From contig NZ_PPCN01000001.1 in the NCBI RefSeq assembly GCF_002906165.1, positions 1,240,001-1,304,000 on the forward strand: 64,000 nt of DNA, written 5' to 3'. This stretch comes from Roseibium marinum (lineage in GTDB: Bacteria > Pseudomonadota > Alphaproteobacteria > Rhizobiales > Stappiaceae). The first letter of the stretch is position 1; each line of letters starts with the position of its first letter. Below the pieces are notes generated by a model that searched no databases, was not told where the DNA came from, and saw only the letters and a list, made by a program, of their open reading frames with translations. Both the position numbers and the translations under genes were made by a program. This document shows, one piece after another, positions 50,065 to 59,475 of this stretch.

Positions 50065-50550
50065 TTACTCGGCTTCGTCCGCGGGAGCGGCGTTCAACAG
50101 GCCGTAACGCTCGACACCGATATTTTCCAGCAACTCGAGCTGGGTTTCCAGGAAATCGATATGGCCTTCCTCGTCCGAAAGCAGTTCCTCAAAGAGCTGC
50201 ATGGAGACATAGTCGCCTTCCGCGCGGCAGATCTCGCGGGACTTGGAATAGGCCGTACGGGCGTCATATTCGCCGGCCAGATCGCATTCCAGGACTTCCT
50301 TGATGTTCTGGCCGATGCGAAGCGGCGCCAGCTTCTGCATGTTCGGATGGCCTTCAAGGAAGATGATGCGGTCGGTGATCTTGTCCGCATGCTGCATTTC
50401 CTCGATGGATTCCTCGCGCTCTTTCTTGGCGAGGCGCTTGAAGCCCCAGTCGCTCAGCAGGCGGTAGTGAAGCCAGTACTGGTTGATGGCACCCAATTCG
50501 AGAAACAGGGCTTCGTTGAGACATTCGATAACTTTTTCGCTGCCCTTCAT
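50065..50550 (-). CDS. bfr: Bacterioferritin
   Basis: A 161-aa iron-storage subunit of the 24-mer. Ferroxidase ligands E18, E51 and H54 are visible, with E94-region and H130-region motifs downstream ([31 protein letters not shown]); the heme axial Met is M52 (EEMQHADK). GGAGG precedes the ATG. An Irr-type iron box lies just upstream, which fits derepression when iron is plentiful. Confidence 0.96.
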   Translation of the reverse strand: MKGSEKVIECLNEALFLELGAINQYWLHYRLLSDWGFKRLAKKEREESIEEMQHADKITDRIIFLEGHPNMQKLAPLRIGQNIKEVLECDLAGEYDARTAYSKSREICRAEGDYVSMQLFEELLSDEEGHIDFLETQLELLENIGVERYGLLNAAPADEAE

Positions 50551-50581
50551 GGCAAGGCCTCCAATGGTGATATGACTCTAC

Positions 50582-50598
50582 TTTAGAATCATTCTATA
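50582..50598 (-). promoter_or_regulatory. Irr-box (iron control element) upstream of bfr
   Basis: TTTAGAA-TCA-TTCTATA, matching the ICE consensus TTTAGAA-N3-TTCTAAA at 13 of 14 arm positions. It is 32 bp upstream of the bfr start codon. In rhizobia Irr binds such sites and represses bfr-type genes under iron limitation. Confidence 0.75.
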
Positions 50599-50721
50599 TT
50601 TTGTCCAGCGGTGATTTGACTCATGGCGTGAAATTGTCCGGTTGGTCTCACCGTGACCTCTTGTCCATCCCGGAACTTTCCGCCGCTTTGACGCAGGTCA
50701 AGGGAATGAACCGGATAATTT

Positions 50722-51813
50722 TCATGAGCCCGATTTCCCCGATCCCTGTTCCAGCGCTGCGGCAAGAGCCTTTCGCATGACGGTCGGAAGGGCTTCGCCG
50801 TCAAGCATGTCCGGCAGCGACCACCAGGCGCCTTTCAGGCCTGGAGTTCCCGATGCCTCGAGATCGGCGCGGAAGATATCAAGCCGAAGGTGAAAATGGG
50901 TGAAGGTATGCCTGACCTCGGCTGTCTGCCGTGTCCACGCAGCGGGGAAAGGAGCGCCCGACACCGCGTCAGCCCGGTCGAAGGCCTCCGACCAGTCCGA
51001 GCCGGGTACTTCCGTCATGCCGCCAAGAAGTCCGCTGGGCGGGCGGCGGCGCAGCAGCACGGCACCGGTTTCCTTGTCGACCGCGACAAAGGCGGCGCCG
51101 TAGCGGGTCGGTTTTTCCTTCTTCGGTGCTTTGCGGGGCAGGGTTTCGACCATGCCGGAACTGTGTGCCTGGCACGCGGTCATCCACGGGCAGAGTGCAC
51201 AGGCCGGCCGCCTTGGCGTGCAGATCGTGGCCCCCAGATCCATAACGGCCTGCGCGAAATCGCCGGGGCGGATCTGCGGGGTCAGGTCGGCCATCCGCGC
51301 CCTGATTACCGGTTTCGCATCTGGAAGCGGCGTTTCGATTTGGAAAAAACGCGACAGCACCCGCTCCACATTGCCGTCGACCACGGCCGCGTGCCGGTCG
51401 AAGGCGATGGTGGCGATTGCGGCGGCCGTGTAGGGACCGATGCCCGGAAGCGTTAAAAGGTCTTCCTCGGTATCGGGAAAGCGACCCTGAAACTCCGCCG
51501 CGACGGCATCGGCGCATTTTTTCAGGTTGCGCGCGCGGGAATAATACCCGAGCCCCGCCCAGGCTTTCATCACGTCTTCTTCCGGAGCCGCGGCGAGATC
51601 TTCAACGCTCGGCCACGCCAGCGTGAATTTCTCGAAATAGTCCTTCACTGCCGCCACGGTCGTCTGCTGCAACATGACTTCCGACAGCCATATCCGGTAG
51701 GGATCGGGCACTTCGCCGAGCTTGCGGTTCCGCGGGCTGACGCGCCAGGGAAGGCGCCTTGCATGACGGTCGTACCAGGTCAAAAGGGTTTGGGCGGCGG
51801 AAGCAGAGCACAT
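50722..51813 (-). CDS. mutY: A/G-specific adenine DNA glycosylase
   Basis: A 363-aa repair enzyme that removes adenine opposite 8-oxoguanine. Features: VMLQQTTVAAV (catalytic Glu region), the HhH LPGIGPYTAAAI, catalytic Asp in VVDGNVERVL, a 4Fe-4S motif C-x6-C-x2-C-x5-C (CTPRRPACALCPWMTAC) and a C-terminal NUDIX-like 8-oxoG-recognition domain. It is divergent from the dciA-dsbA-smc cluster, a common Rhizobiales arrangement. Confidence 0.96.
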   Translation of the reverse strand: MCSASAAQTLLTWYDRHARRLPWRVSPRNRKLGEVPDPYRIWLSEVMLQQTTVAAVKDYFEKFTLAWPSVEDLAAAPEEDVMKAWAGLGYYSRARNLKKCADAVAAEFQGRFPDTEEDLLTLPGIGPYTAAAIATIAFDRHAAVVDGNVERVLSRFFQIETPLPDAKPVIRARMADLTPQIRPGDFAQAVMDLGATICTPRRPACALCPWMTACQAHSSGMVETLPRKAPKKEKPTRYGAAFVAVDKETGAVLLRRRPPSGLLGGMTEVPGSDWSEAFDRADAVSGAPFPAAWTRQTAEVRHTFTHFHLRLDIFRADLEASGTPGLKGAWWSLPDMLDGEALPTVMRKALAAALEQGSGKSGS

Positions 51814-52026
51814 GAGATCAGCTGAATAAGTGTGGTTAAATGATATGGCAAGACACTGGATAGCCTGGGGAAAACTTTGGTCTCAGGGTCATGCTGTTCG
51901 CATTGGTGAAAGTATTCGTCGTCATTTTGTCTTATTTTATTGGGACACATCATCCCGATTCCTGAAACGGGCCGGTGAAAAGGCAGATCCTGCCGGTCGT
52001 GTCCCGGTTGAATGAGGAGGTAGGTC

Positions 52027-52560
52027 ATAAGCGCGGCAAAGGCAAATCCGGTGCGCAGGCCGAAAGAGCCGAAACTGCTTGCCGAGCTTGTCGGCAAGGC
52101 GATGACGCCTGCCTGCAGAAAGCGTGGTTTTGCCTCCGTCGATATCGTCGCCTCCTGGGGGGATATTGTTGGCGAGCGCTACGGCACGAAGGTCCAGCCG
52201 GACCGGCTGATCTGGCCTCGCCGTCCGGACCGCAGCGATCCGGAAAACCCGCCCGAGCCAGCTACACTGGTCGTCCATACCGATGGCGCGACAGCGCTGC
52301 TTCTGTCCCACGACAGCGCGCAGGTGATCGAGCGCATCAACATGTTTTTCGGCTGGGCCGCGATCAGCCGCATCAAGATCCTGCAAAAGCCGGTCACGGT
52401 AAGGACGCCCGAACCCCGCAGGGAGCTCCGTTCCCTTACCGGCTCCGAGGAACAGCGTCTCGAGGAACGTCTGGAAGGGGTGGAGAACGACCGCCTTCGC
52501 CAGGCGCTGAAGAAGCTCGGCGCCCAGGTGATCGCGCGCAACCCGGACCAGGCCGCCTGA
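52027..52560 (+). CDS. dciA: DUF721/DciA-family protein (helicase loader)
   Basis: A DUF721 protein with the usual N-terminal domain (LLAELVGKAMTPACRKRGFA, then IVASWGDIVGERYG) and a helical C-terminal tail (EQRLEERLEGVENDRLRQAL). DciA loads the DnaB helicase in most bacteria. The start is unclear: the first standard codon is GTG 52051, without a ribosome site, but a strong GAGGAGG (52014-52020) lies 6 nt before an in-frame ATA at 52027, with a stop just upstream at 52021. I set the start at that ATA tentatively; with GTG 52051 the product is 169 aa. Confidence 0.8.
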   Translation: MSAAKANPVRRPKEPKLLAELVGKAMTPACRKRGFASVDIVASWGDIVGERYGTKVQPDRLIWPRRPDRSDPENPPEPATLVVHTDGATALLLSHDSAQVIERINMFFGWAAISRIKILQKPVTVRTPEPRRELRSLTGSEEQRLEERLEGVENDRLRQALKKLGAQVIARNPDQAA

Positions 52561-52836
52561 AACCTCGACGCGCTCTGCGAGCGGCGAATTACAGCCGGCT
52601 GATAAAAACTCCGTGAGACCGGCCTTTCCTGCGTCCTCTGTGTTGCCACATTTGAAAAGCCCTGTTGACGCATCGTGCCTTAAGAGGCACATGAGAAAAC
52701 AGAATTGGCACAGCTGGAGCATTCTGCGTTCATATGGACGCCAAGAGGATGCTCCCAAACTTCAAGATCGATCGGCTTTCCTGCTTCCAGGTGAGAAAAC
52801 CGGAAAGCAGGTCGATCCAAGGAACAGGACGAACCC
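52561..52836. other. Intergenic region before the dsbA-like gene with a long hairpin
   Basis: No gene. A 16-bp stem with two mismatches is formed by 52766-52781 and 52802-52817, ending 20 nt before the start codon of the dsbA-like gene. The position suggests control of translation or an operator. Confidence 0.45.
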
Positions 52837-53472
52837 GTGACCCAGACCCGCAGACAGTTTCTCAAAACCACCGCCCTGGCCGTCGTCGCGCTCGGCCTGG
52901 CCGGAACCTTTCCGGCGCTCGCGCAATCGGTTGATCTGGACGAACTGCTGAAACCGGGTCCGCTCGGCGACAAGGTGCTGGGCGAGGAAGATGCGCCGGT
53001 GACCATCGTCGAATACGCGTCCATGACCTGCGGCCATTGCGCGAATTTCCACAAGCAGACCTATTCCGACATGAAGAAGGACTATATCGACACCGGCAAG
53101 GTCCGCTTCATTTTCCGTGAATTTCCGCTGGATCCGGTTGCCGCCGCGGCCTTCATGCTGGCGCGCTGCGCACCGGCCGACAAATATTTCGAAATTGTGG
53201 ACATCATGTTCGAACAGCAGCGCAGCTGGGCCTTTACGGACAATCCCTACCAATCCCTGCTCGACTTTTCCAAACAGATCGGATTTACACAGGAGTCCTT
53301 TGAGGAATGCTTGACAAACCAGGGCTTGCTGGACGCAGTAAATGCTGTGAAGGATCGCGGCGCCGGTGAGTTCGGTGTGAACTCCACGCCGACATTCTTC
53401 ATCAACGGGGAAAAGCACTCCGGGGCGCTGTCGATTGACGAATTGGGCAAGATCGTTGAGGAAAGCCTTTAA
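52837..53472 (+). CDS. DsbA-family thiol:disulfide protein, Tat-type signal
   Basis: A 211-aa exported thioredoxin-fold protein. The N-terminus TRRQFLKTTALAVVALGLAG looks like a twin-arginine signal. The active site CGHC is in YASMTCGHCANFH, and the cis-Pro loop is STPTFFING. It likely oxidises or isomerises periplasmic thiols. GTG start. It lies between dciA and smc. Confidence 0.9.
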   Translation: MTQTRRQFLKTTALAVVALGLAGTFPALAQSVDLDELLKPGPLGDKVLGEEDAPVTIVEYASMTCGHCANFHKQTYSDMKKDYIDTGKVRFIFREFPLDPVAAAAFMLARCAPADKYFEIVDIMFEQQRSWAFTDNPYQSLLDFSKQIGFTQESFEECLTNQGLLDAVNAVKDRGAGEFGVNSTPTFFINGEKHSGALSIDELGKIVEESL

Positions 53473-53559
53473 GCCGGCGGCTTTGCCACCGGCCGCCATG
53501 GCGTGTCCTGATCCCGCTCCCGGTCTTTCGGCGCCCGGCTTCGCAAGAGGTGGGCGCCG

Positions 53560-56500
53560 GTGAAGTTTTCCAAACTCCGTATCGTCGGTTTCAAATCCTT
53601 CGTCGAACCGATGGAATTCATCATCGGCAACGGTCTGACCGGCGTGGTCGGGCCGAACGGCTGCGGCAAGTCCAACCTGGTCGAAGCGCTGCGCTGGGTG
53701 ATGGGCGAAAATTCCTACAAGAACATGCGCGCCTCCGGAATGGACGACGTGATCTTTTCCGGCAGTCTGAACCGGCCGGCGCGCAACACCGCTGAAGTCA
53801 CCCTTTATCTCGAAAATCTCGACCGCACGGCACCGTCCGCCTTCAACGACGCCGACCTGCTGGAAGTCAGCCGCCGGATCGAGCGCGAGCAGGGGTCGAA
53901 CTACAAGATCAACGCTCAGGATGTGCGCGCGCGCGACGTGCAGCTGCTCTTCGCCGACGCGTCCACCGGCGCCCGCTCTCCCGCCATGGTGCGTCAGGGC
54001 CAGATCGGTGAACTGATCGCCGCCAAGCCGACCGCCCGCCGTCAGATCCTGGAAGAAGCCGCCGGTATTTCCGGGCTGCATTCCAGGCGCCATGAAGCGG
54101 AAATTCGCCTGCGGGCCGCCGAGCAGAACCTGGAACGCCTGGAAGACGTGCTCGTCCAGATCGACAGCCAGCTCGACAACCTGCGGCGCCAGTCCCGGCA
54201 GGCTTCGCGCTACCGGAATCTGTCATCGGAAATCCGCGCGGCGGAAGCCTCGATCCTCTATATCCGCTGGACGCAGGCCCGCGAGGCGCTTTCAGCGGCC
54301 GAGACCCAGTTCGCCGAAGCGCAAAAAGACGTGAACGAAGCGACCGGCCTGCAGGCGGAAAGCGCCCGCATTCAGGCGATTGCCGCGCACAAGCTGCCCG
54401 AACTCAGGGAGGAAGCCGCCGGCGCCGGTGCCGCCCTGCAGCGTCTGGTCATCGCCCGCAACGAGCTGGACGCGGAAGAACGGCGGGTCAAGGAACGCCT
54501 GCAGGATCTCGAACGGCGGCTGGTTCAGCTTGTCGAGGACATCCGCCGCGAACAGAGCATGATTTCGGAAAATGACGAGGTGCTGGAACGCCTGTCGGAA
54601 GAGCGCGCGGAACTTCTGGAAGAAAACGAAATGGTGCAGGAACGCACCGAAAGCGCGCGCGAAAAGGTGGCGGAGGCCGAGGACGCCGTTCGCATCCTGG
54701 AAGCCCAACTCTCCGAGCTGACGGCCGCCGAGGCGCGCGCGAGCGCCGAGCGCCGCCAGTTGGAACGCGCGGTCGCCGACAGCCGCCAGCGCGCCGACAG
54801 GCTGGTGGCCCAGGCGCAGGAAGCCCAGCAGGCACTGGCGGAAATCGATGCGCGCATGGCCGAGCATGACGGCATTGCCGACCACCGGGACGCTCTGGAA
54901 CTCGCCGAAGAAGCGCTTGCGGAGGCCGAGACCGCCGTCGAGGAGGCCGAGACGCTGACACGAGAGGCCCGCGAGCGGGAGCAGTCCGCGCGCGGCCCGC
55001 TGAGCGAGGCCCAGCAAATGCTGCAGGGCCTTGAGACCGAGGCCCGTACCCTGGAACAGGTGCTCAACGTTCATTCAGAACAGGATCATACGCCGGTCGT
55101 GGAACAGATCCGGGTCGAGCAAGGTTATGAGACCGCCCTCGGCGCCGCGCTGGGGGAGGATCTGGATGCCTCTCTGGAAGAGGCCGCCGCCGTCAAATGG
55201 GGCAGCCCGCTGCCGGCGGGAAGCGATCCACAACTGCCTGAGGGTGTGCGTTCGCTGGCCGATTTCGTCGATGCGCCAGAAGAGCTCTCCCGGCGCTTGC
55301 GTCAGATAGGCATTACCGATCAGGCGCAGGGGCAGGTTCTTCGCGCCGCGTTGAAGCCGGGGCAGCGGCTGGTCTCGACGGAAGGGGACCTGTGGCGCTG
55401 GGACGGCTTCGTGATCGCGGCCAATGCGCCGACACCCGCCGCGCAGCGCTTGTCCCAGAAGAACCGGCTGGCGGAACTGGCAGACGAAATCGAAATGGCC
55501 CGCAGAACGGTGGAAGACCGGAAAGAGGTGCTGGAATCGGCCGCAACGCGTGTCCGCCAGACGGTCGAGCTTGAGCAGAGCGCCCGCGGCAAGGTCCGTG
55601 AAGGTCAGCGGCAGGCAGCTTCCGCCCGCGAGACCCTGCTCGCCGCCGAACGCGCCGTTTCCCAGCTCGCCGCCAGGAAGGAAGCCGCGCAGGATAGCGC
55701 CGGCCGCCTCGCTGAAGACGCCGAAATGGCGCGTGAACAGGTAATCGAGGCCGAAGAGCGACTTGAGTCGGCCCCGGACGGGACAAGCTACACGGACCGG
55801 ATCGAGGATCTTCAGGCTCAGGTCGGAACCGCGCGCGGGGCCCTGGCGGAAGCACGTGCGGTGTCGGAAGGCCTGGCGCGCGAACAGCAGATGCGGGACC
55901 GGCGCCTGGAGGCGATCGCCCGCGAATATGACGGCTGGAAAACCCGTGCCGCCAACGCCGCCCAGCAGATCGCCGTTCTGAAGGAGCGCCGGGACGAAGC
56001 GGAAGAGGAGAGGGCGGAGCTGATCGAGGCCCCCGAAGACATCGAGATCAAGCGCCGGGAGCTTTTTACCGCCATCGCGAAGGCGGAAGAAGAGAAAAAG
56101 GCCCGCGACGACCGGCTTCAGCAGGCCGAGCTGGATCTTTCGGATGTCGACCGTGCCGCCAAGGTGGCGATGGAGGCCATGGCCGGCGCGCGCGAGAAGA
56201 AGATTCGCGCCGAGGAACGCCTGGAAGCGGCCCGCGAGCGCAAGAGCAATCTGGAACGGCGGATCGACGAGGATCTGGAAGTGTCCGTCGCCGCCCTGCC
56301 GGAAATCGCCGGCCTGAAGGAAGGCGCGCCGCTTCCCGATCCCGATGCAACGGAGCGCAAGCTGGAGCGGTTGAAGGCGGAGCGCGAACGCCTCGGCGGC
56401 GTCAATCTGCGGGCCGAGGAAGAGCTGCGCGAAATCGACGAACAGAAAACGACGCTGACATCCGAGCGCGACGACCTGATCGAGGCGATTCGCCGTTTGC

Positions 56501-57018
56501 GCACGGGCATATCCAACCTCAACCGCGAAGCACGCGAACGCCTGCTCGCATCCTTTGAGGTCGTCAACGGGCACTTTCAGCGGCTGTTCACCCATCTTTT
56601 CGGTGGCGGCACGGCTGAACTGCAACTGGTCGATTCCGACGATCCACTGGACGCCGGACTTGAAATCATCGCCCGTCCGCCGGGCAAGAAGCCGCAGACC
56701 ATGACCCTGCTTTCGGGCGGCGAACAGGCGCTCACCGCCATGTCGCTGATCTTCGCGGTTTTCCTGACGAATCCGGCGCCGATCTGCGTACTCGACGAAG
56801 TCGACGCACCGCTCGACGACGCCAATGTGGAGCGTTATTGCGATCTGCTCGACGAAATGGCGGCAAGCACGGAAACCCGCTTCGTGGTCATAACCCACAA
56901 TCCGATTACTATGGCCCGCATGAAGCGCCTGTTCGGGGTGACGATGGCGGAACGCGGGGTTTCCCAGCTGGTTTCGGTGGATCTGGAGACAGCGGAACGA
57001 TTCCGCGAAACAGGCTAA
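53560..57018 (+). CDS. smc: Chromosome segregation protein SMC
   Basis: An 1152-aa SMC ATPase. Walker A GPNGCGKS is at 31-38, a very long Glu/Arg/Ala-rich coiled coil runs about 170-500 and 650-1000 with a hinge near 510-630, the signature LSGGEQ is at 1051-1056 and Walker B VLDEVDAPLDD near 1077-1087. It condenses and segregates the chromosome with ScpA/ScpB. GTG start with GAGGTG upstream. Confidence 0.97.
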   Translation: MKFSKLRIVGFKSFVEPMEFIIGNGLTGVVGPNGCGKSNLVEALRWVMGENSYKNMRASGMDDVIFSGSLNRPARNTAEVTLYLENLDRTAPSAFNDADLLEVSRRIEREQGSNYKINAQDVRARDVQLLFADASTGARSPAMVRQGQIGELIAAKPTARRQILEEAAGISGLHSRRHEAEIRLRAAEQNLERLEDVLVQIDSQLDNLRRQSRQASRYRNLSSEIRAAEASILYIRWTQAREALSAAETQFAEAQKDVNEATGLQAESARIQAIAAHKLPELREEAAGAGAALQRLVIARNELDAEERRVKERLQDLERRLVQLVEDIRREQSMISENDEVLERLSEERAELLEENEMVQERTESAREKVAEAEDAVRILEAQLSELTAAEARASAERRQLERAVADSRQRADRLVAQAQEAQQALAEIDARMAEHDGIADHRDALELAEEALAEAETAVEEAETLTREAREREQSARGPLSEAQQMLQGLETEARTLEQVLNVHSEQDHTPVVEQIRVEQGYETALGAALGEDLDASLEEAAAVKWGSPLPAGSDPQLPEGVRSLADFVDAPEELSRRLRQIGITDQAQGQVLRAALKPGQRLVSTEGDLWRWDGFVIAANAPTPAAQRLSQKNRLAELADEIEMARRTVEDRKEVLESAATRVRQTVELEQSARGKVREGQRQAASARETLLAAERAVSQLAARKEAAQDSAGRLAEDAEMAREQVIEAEERLESAPDGTSYTDRIEDLQAQVGTARGALAEARAVSEGLAREQQMRDRRLEAIAREYDGWKTRAANAAQQIAVLKERRDEAEEERAELIEAPEDIEIKRRELFTAIAKAEEEKKARDDRLQQAELDLSDVDRAAKVAMEAMAGAREKKIRAEERLEAARERKSNLERRIDEDLEVSVAALPEIAGLKEGAPLPDPDATERKLERLKAERERLGGVNLRAEEELREIDEQKTTLTSERDDLIEAIRRLRTGISNLNREARERLLASFEVVNGHFQRLFTHLFGGGTAELQLVDSDDPLDAGLEIIARPPGKKPQTMTLLSGGEQALTAMSLIFAVFLTNPAPICVLDEVDAPLDDANVERYCDLLDEMAASTETRFVVITHNPITMARMKRLFGVTMAERGVSQLVSVDLETAERFRETG

Positions 57019-57133
57019 GACCGCATCTGCTGCGGCAGTGCCGCAAAACCTTATGCAACTTAGGTCTCGACCGAATCTCTTCTGTCTGGAAAAATCCTTT
57101 GTTTTCAATTGGATATAGTTTGTTTAAGGCTCC

Positions 57134-57162
57134 TTGACACGACATGTGGTGCCGACTATGGT
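57134..57162 (+). promoter_or_regulatory. Promoter of the Fo-ATPase operon
   Basis: TTGACA at 57134-57139, a 17-nt spacer and TATGGT at 57157-57162, 64 bp before the atpI start. A near-consensus sigma-70 promoter. Confidence 0.75.
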
Positions 57163-57225
57163 GCGCGCGGCTTAAGGGGCTCCCCTGTTGTTTGGATCTG
57201 ACAAGTCGGCACGGGCTGAGGACTT

Positions 57226-57618
57226 ATGAACATGTCTTCGCACAACGGCGATAAGGAAGATCGGGCGGCAGGAATCCCGGAGGCTGGTCTGTCGGAACGG
57301 CGGGCCCAATTGAACCGGAAGCTTGACGACGTGAAGGCGGTGGAACAAAAAGCCGCCCGGAAATCGCAAAGCAGCTCATCCGGATATGCGCAGGCAATGA
57401 AACTTTCTTCGGAGTTCATTGCGGGCGTGCTGGTGGGGGCCGGGATCGGTTGGGTTGTCGACCAGTGGTTTGGAACATCGCCTCTCGGGCTGATCGTTTT
57501 CCTGCTGCTGGGCTTCGTAGCCGGTGTCTTGAATGTTCTGCGCTCGGCCGGTGTTGCCGAGCAGCCGGACGGAAAGATCCAGCGCGATAAAGGCGTTCAC
57601 AAGGACGGATCGGACTAG
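57226..57618 (+). CDS. atpI: ATP synthase protein I (AtpI)
   Basis: A 130-aa protein with a charged N-terminal third and two membrane helices (about 66-86 and 92-108; EFIAGVLVGAGIGWVVDQWF). AtpI helps assemble the c-ring and perhaps Mg2+ supply. GAGG precedes the ATG; a second ATG two codons later is possible. First gene of the Fo operon. Confidence 0.9.
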   Translation: MNMSSHNGDKEDRAAGIPEAGLSERRAQLNRKLDDVKAVEQKAARKSQSSSSGYAQAMKLSSEFIAGVLVGAGIGWVVDQWFGTSPLGLIVFLLLGFVAGVLNVLRSAGVAEQPDGKIQRDKGVHKDGSD

Positions 57619-57673
57619 GGTTTTGTCGCGTCTTCGGGCGCATTGATTATGAACGAGCGAAGAAGGCTGGCCG

Positions 57674-58423
57674 GTGGCGAACGATCCGATCCATCAGTTC
57701 CAAATCCAGAAGATCTTTCCGATTGAAGTCGGGGGTATGGATTTCTCTTTTACCAATTCTTCGCTGTTCATGGTTTTGACCGTGGCAGCGACGTGCGCGT
57801 TTCTGATCTTCTCGACCAGCGGCCGCGGCCTTGTGCCGTCCCGCCTGCAGTCGGTGTCGGAAATGGCGTATGAGTTCGTGGCGGGCACGCTGCGAAGCGC
57901 GGCGGGAACCGAAGGGATGAGGTTCTTCCCGCTGGTGTTCTCGCTCTTCATGTTCGTGCTTGTCGCAAACCTCTTCGGAATGTTCCCGTATTTCTTCACC
58001 ATCACCAGCCACATCATCGTGACCTTCGCGCTGGCGATGCTGGTGATCTTCACCGTGATCATCTACGGCTTCATGCGCAACGGCATGAAATTCTTCAAAC
58101 TCTTCGTTCCCAGCGGGGTGCCTGTCGCACTTCTTCCGCTGGTGACGCTGATCGAGGTGATCTCGTTCCTTTCGCGTCCGGTCAGCCTGTCCGTTCGTCT
58201 TTTCGCGAACATGCTCGCAGGCCACATCACGCTGAAAGTCTTCTCGGGCTTCATCGTCAGCCTCAGCGCCCTTGGTGCGGTCGGCATCTTCGGATCCATC
58301 CTGCCACTCGGAATGACGGTCGCCCTGACGGCGCTGGAATTCCTGGTCGCGTTCCTGCAGGCCTATGTCTTTACGGTCCTGACCTGCATGTATCTGAACG
58401 ACGCCATTCACCCTTCACACTAA
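57674..58423 (+). CDS. atpB: ATP synthase Fo subunit a
   Basis: A 249-aa membrane subunit forming the proton half-channels. The key Arg lies in [15 protein letters not shown] and the last helices contain [19 protein letters not shown] start at 57674. Five to six helices are evident. Confidence 0.97.
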   Translation: MANDPIHQFQIQKIFPIEVGGMDFSFTNSSLFMVLTVAATCAFLIFSTSGRGLVPSRLQSVSEMAYEFVAGTLRSAAGTEGMRFFPLVFSLFMFVLVANLFGMFPYFFTITSHIIVTFALAMLVIFTVIIYGFMRNGMKFFKLFVPSGVPVALLPLVTLIEVISFLSRPVSLSVRLFANMLAGHITLKVFSGFIVSLSALGAVGIFGSILPLGMTVALTALEFLVAFLQAYVFTVLTCMYLNDAIHPSH

Positions 58424-58494
58424 GGGTCATCCAATCACACGGCCTTCGCGCCGCGCGTGAGAAAATCTGCAAACATCATCTAGGAGCACGTGTC

Positions 58495-58719
58495 ATGGAA
58501 GCAGAAGCAGCAAAATACATCGGTGCCGGTATCGCATGCCTGGGCATGGGCGGCGCCGGTATTGGTCTCGGCAATATCTTCGGTAGCTATCTCGCCGGCG
58601 CCCTGCGCAACCCGTCCGCTGCTGACGGCCAGTTCGGTCGCCTGATCTTCGGCTTCGCCGTTACAGAAGCTCTGGGCATCTTCTCGCTGCTGGTCGCCCT
58701 GATCCTCCTGTTCGCTTGA
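58495..58719 (+). CDS. atpE: ATP synthase Fo subunit c
   Basis: A 74-aa hairpin of two helices. The first contains the GxGxG-type packing run ([14 protein letters not shown] region); the proton-carrying Glu is in [27 protein letters not shown] precedes the ATG. Confidence 0.97.
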   Translation: MEAEAAKYIGAGIACLGMGGAGIGLGNIFGSYLAGALRNPSAADGQFGRLIFGFAVTEALGIFSLLVALILLFA

Positions 58720-58769
58720 TCGCTCATCCGCAGCGACTATCGATGCGACTCCGGTGGCGGCGCTCTGGT

Positions 58770-58803
58770 GCATCCGGCGTTCGAATGAACGCTGACAGGA
58801 TGC
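58770..58803 (+). other. Stem-loop between atpE and the b' gene
   Basis: Nested arms GCATCC/GGATGC (58770-58775, 58798-58803) and GCGTTC/GAACGC (58777-58782, 58787-58792). It could stabilise the atpE message, whose product is needed in many more copies than b and b'. Confidence 0.5.
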
Positions 58804-58904
58804 GCTAGCTCTTAAAGAGCGATCGACTTTGCGGCATTCTAATGCGTTCGCGCGTGAATGCCGGTTGATCCAAGCGCCGTCCAGCCGGATTTAGGAGACA
58901 GGAA

Positions 58905-59465
58905 ATGGCAGGCGAAACGCATTCGACCACAGAAGGCACGCACGAAGCCATAGAAGTGCCGGCCGCAGAGCATGGCGCGGGCTTCCCGCCGTTTGACGTG
59001 ACCACATTTGCCTCCCAGCTATTGTGGCTCGCCATCACCTTTGCCGTGTTCTACTGGATCATGAAGAACGTGGCGATGCCGCGGATCGCAGGGATTCTGG
59101 AAGACCGCGAGGACCGTATTGCCGGTGATTTCTCCGAGGCCAACCGCCTGAAGGAAGAAACCGACGCGGCGATTGCCGCCTATGAGCAGGCGTTGGCTGA
59201 AGCCCGCAACAAGGCGCATGGCATAGCGAATGACACGCGGGCCAAGCTGAAGGCCGACAACGAAACTCGCCGCGAAAAGGCGGAAGCCGGGCTCGCTGAA
59301 AAGCTCAAGGCGGCGGAAGCCCATATTGCCGGCATCAAAACCGAGGCCCTTTCCCAGATCGGGGAAATTGCCGGAGACACCACGTCAGCGCTCGTCGAGA
59401 AGCTGATAGGCAAGGCTCCGACCAAGACCGATCTGACCAAGGCGCTGAAATCGGCGATGAACTGA
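58905..59465 (+). CDS. atpG: ATP synthase Fo subunit b'
   Basis: A 186-aa peripheral-stalk subunit with a Thr/His/Glu-rich N-terminal extension, one membrane helix (FASQLLWLAITFAVFYWIM) and a long Ala/Glu/Lys helix. The b' paralogue alongside b is typical of alphaproteobacteria and phototrophs. AGGAGACAGGAA precedes the ATG. The gene symbol varies (atpF' or atpG). Confidence 0.93.
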   Translation: MAGETHSTTEGTHEAIEVPAAEHGAGFPPFDVTTFASQLLWLAITFAVFYWIMKNVAMPRIAGILEDREDRIAGDFSEANRLKEETDAAIAAYEQALAEARNKAHGIANDTRAKLKADNETRREKAEAGLAEKLKAAEAHIAGIKTEALSQIGEIAGDTTSALVEKLIGKAPTKTDLTKALKSAMN

Positions 59466-59475
59466 GGAGACCAGC

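Noticed and set aside
55075..57108. 677-codon open frame on the minus strand
   Set aside because: Mirror of the smc coiled coil, whose Glu/Ala/Arg codons leave the complement open.
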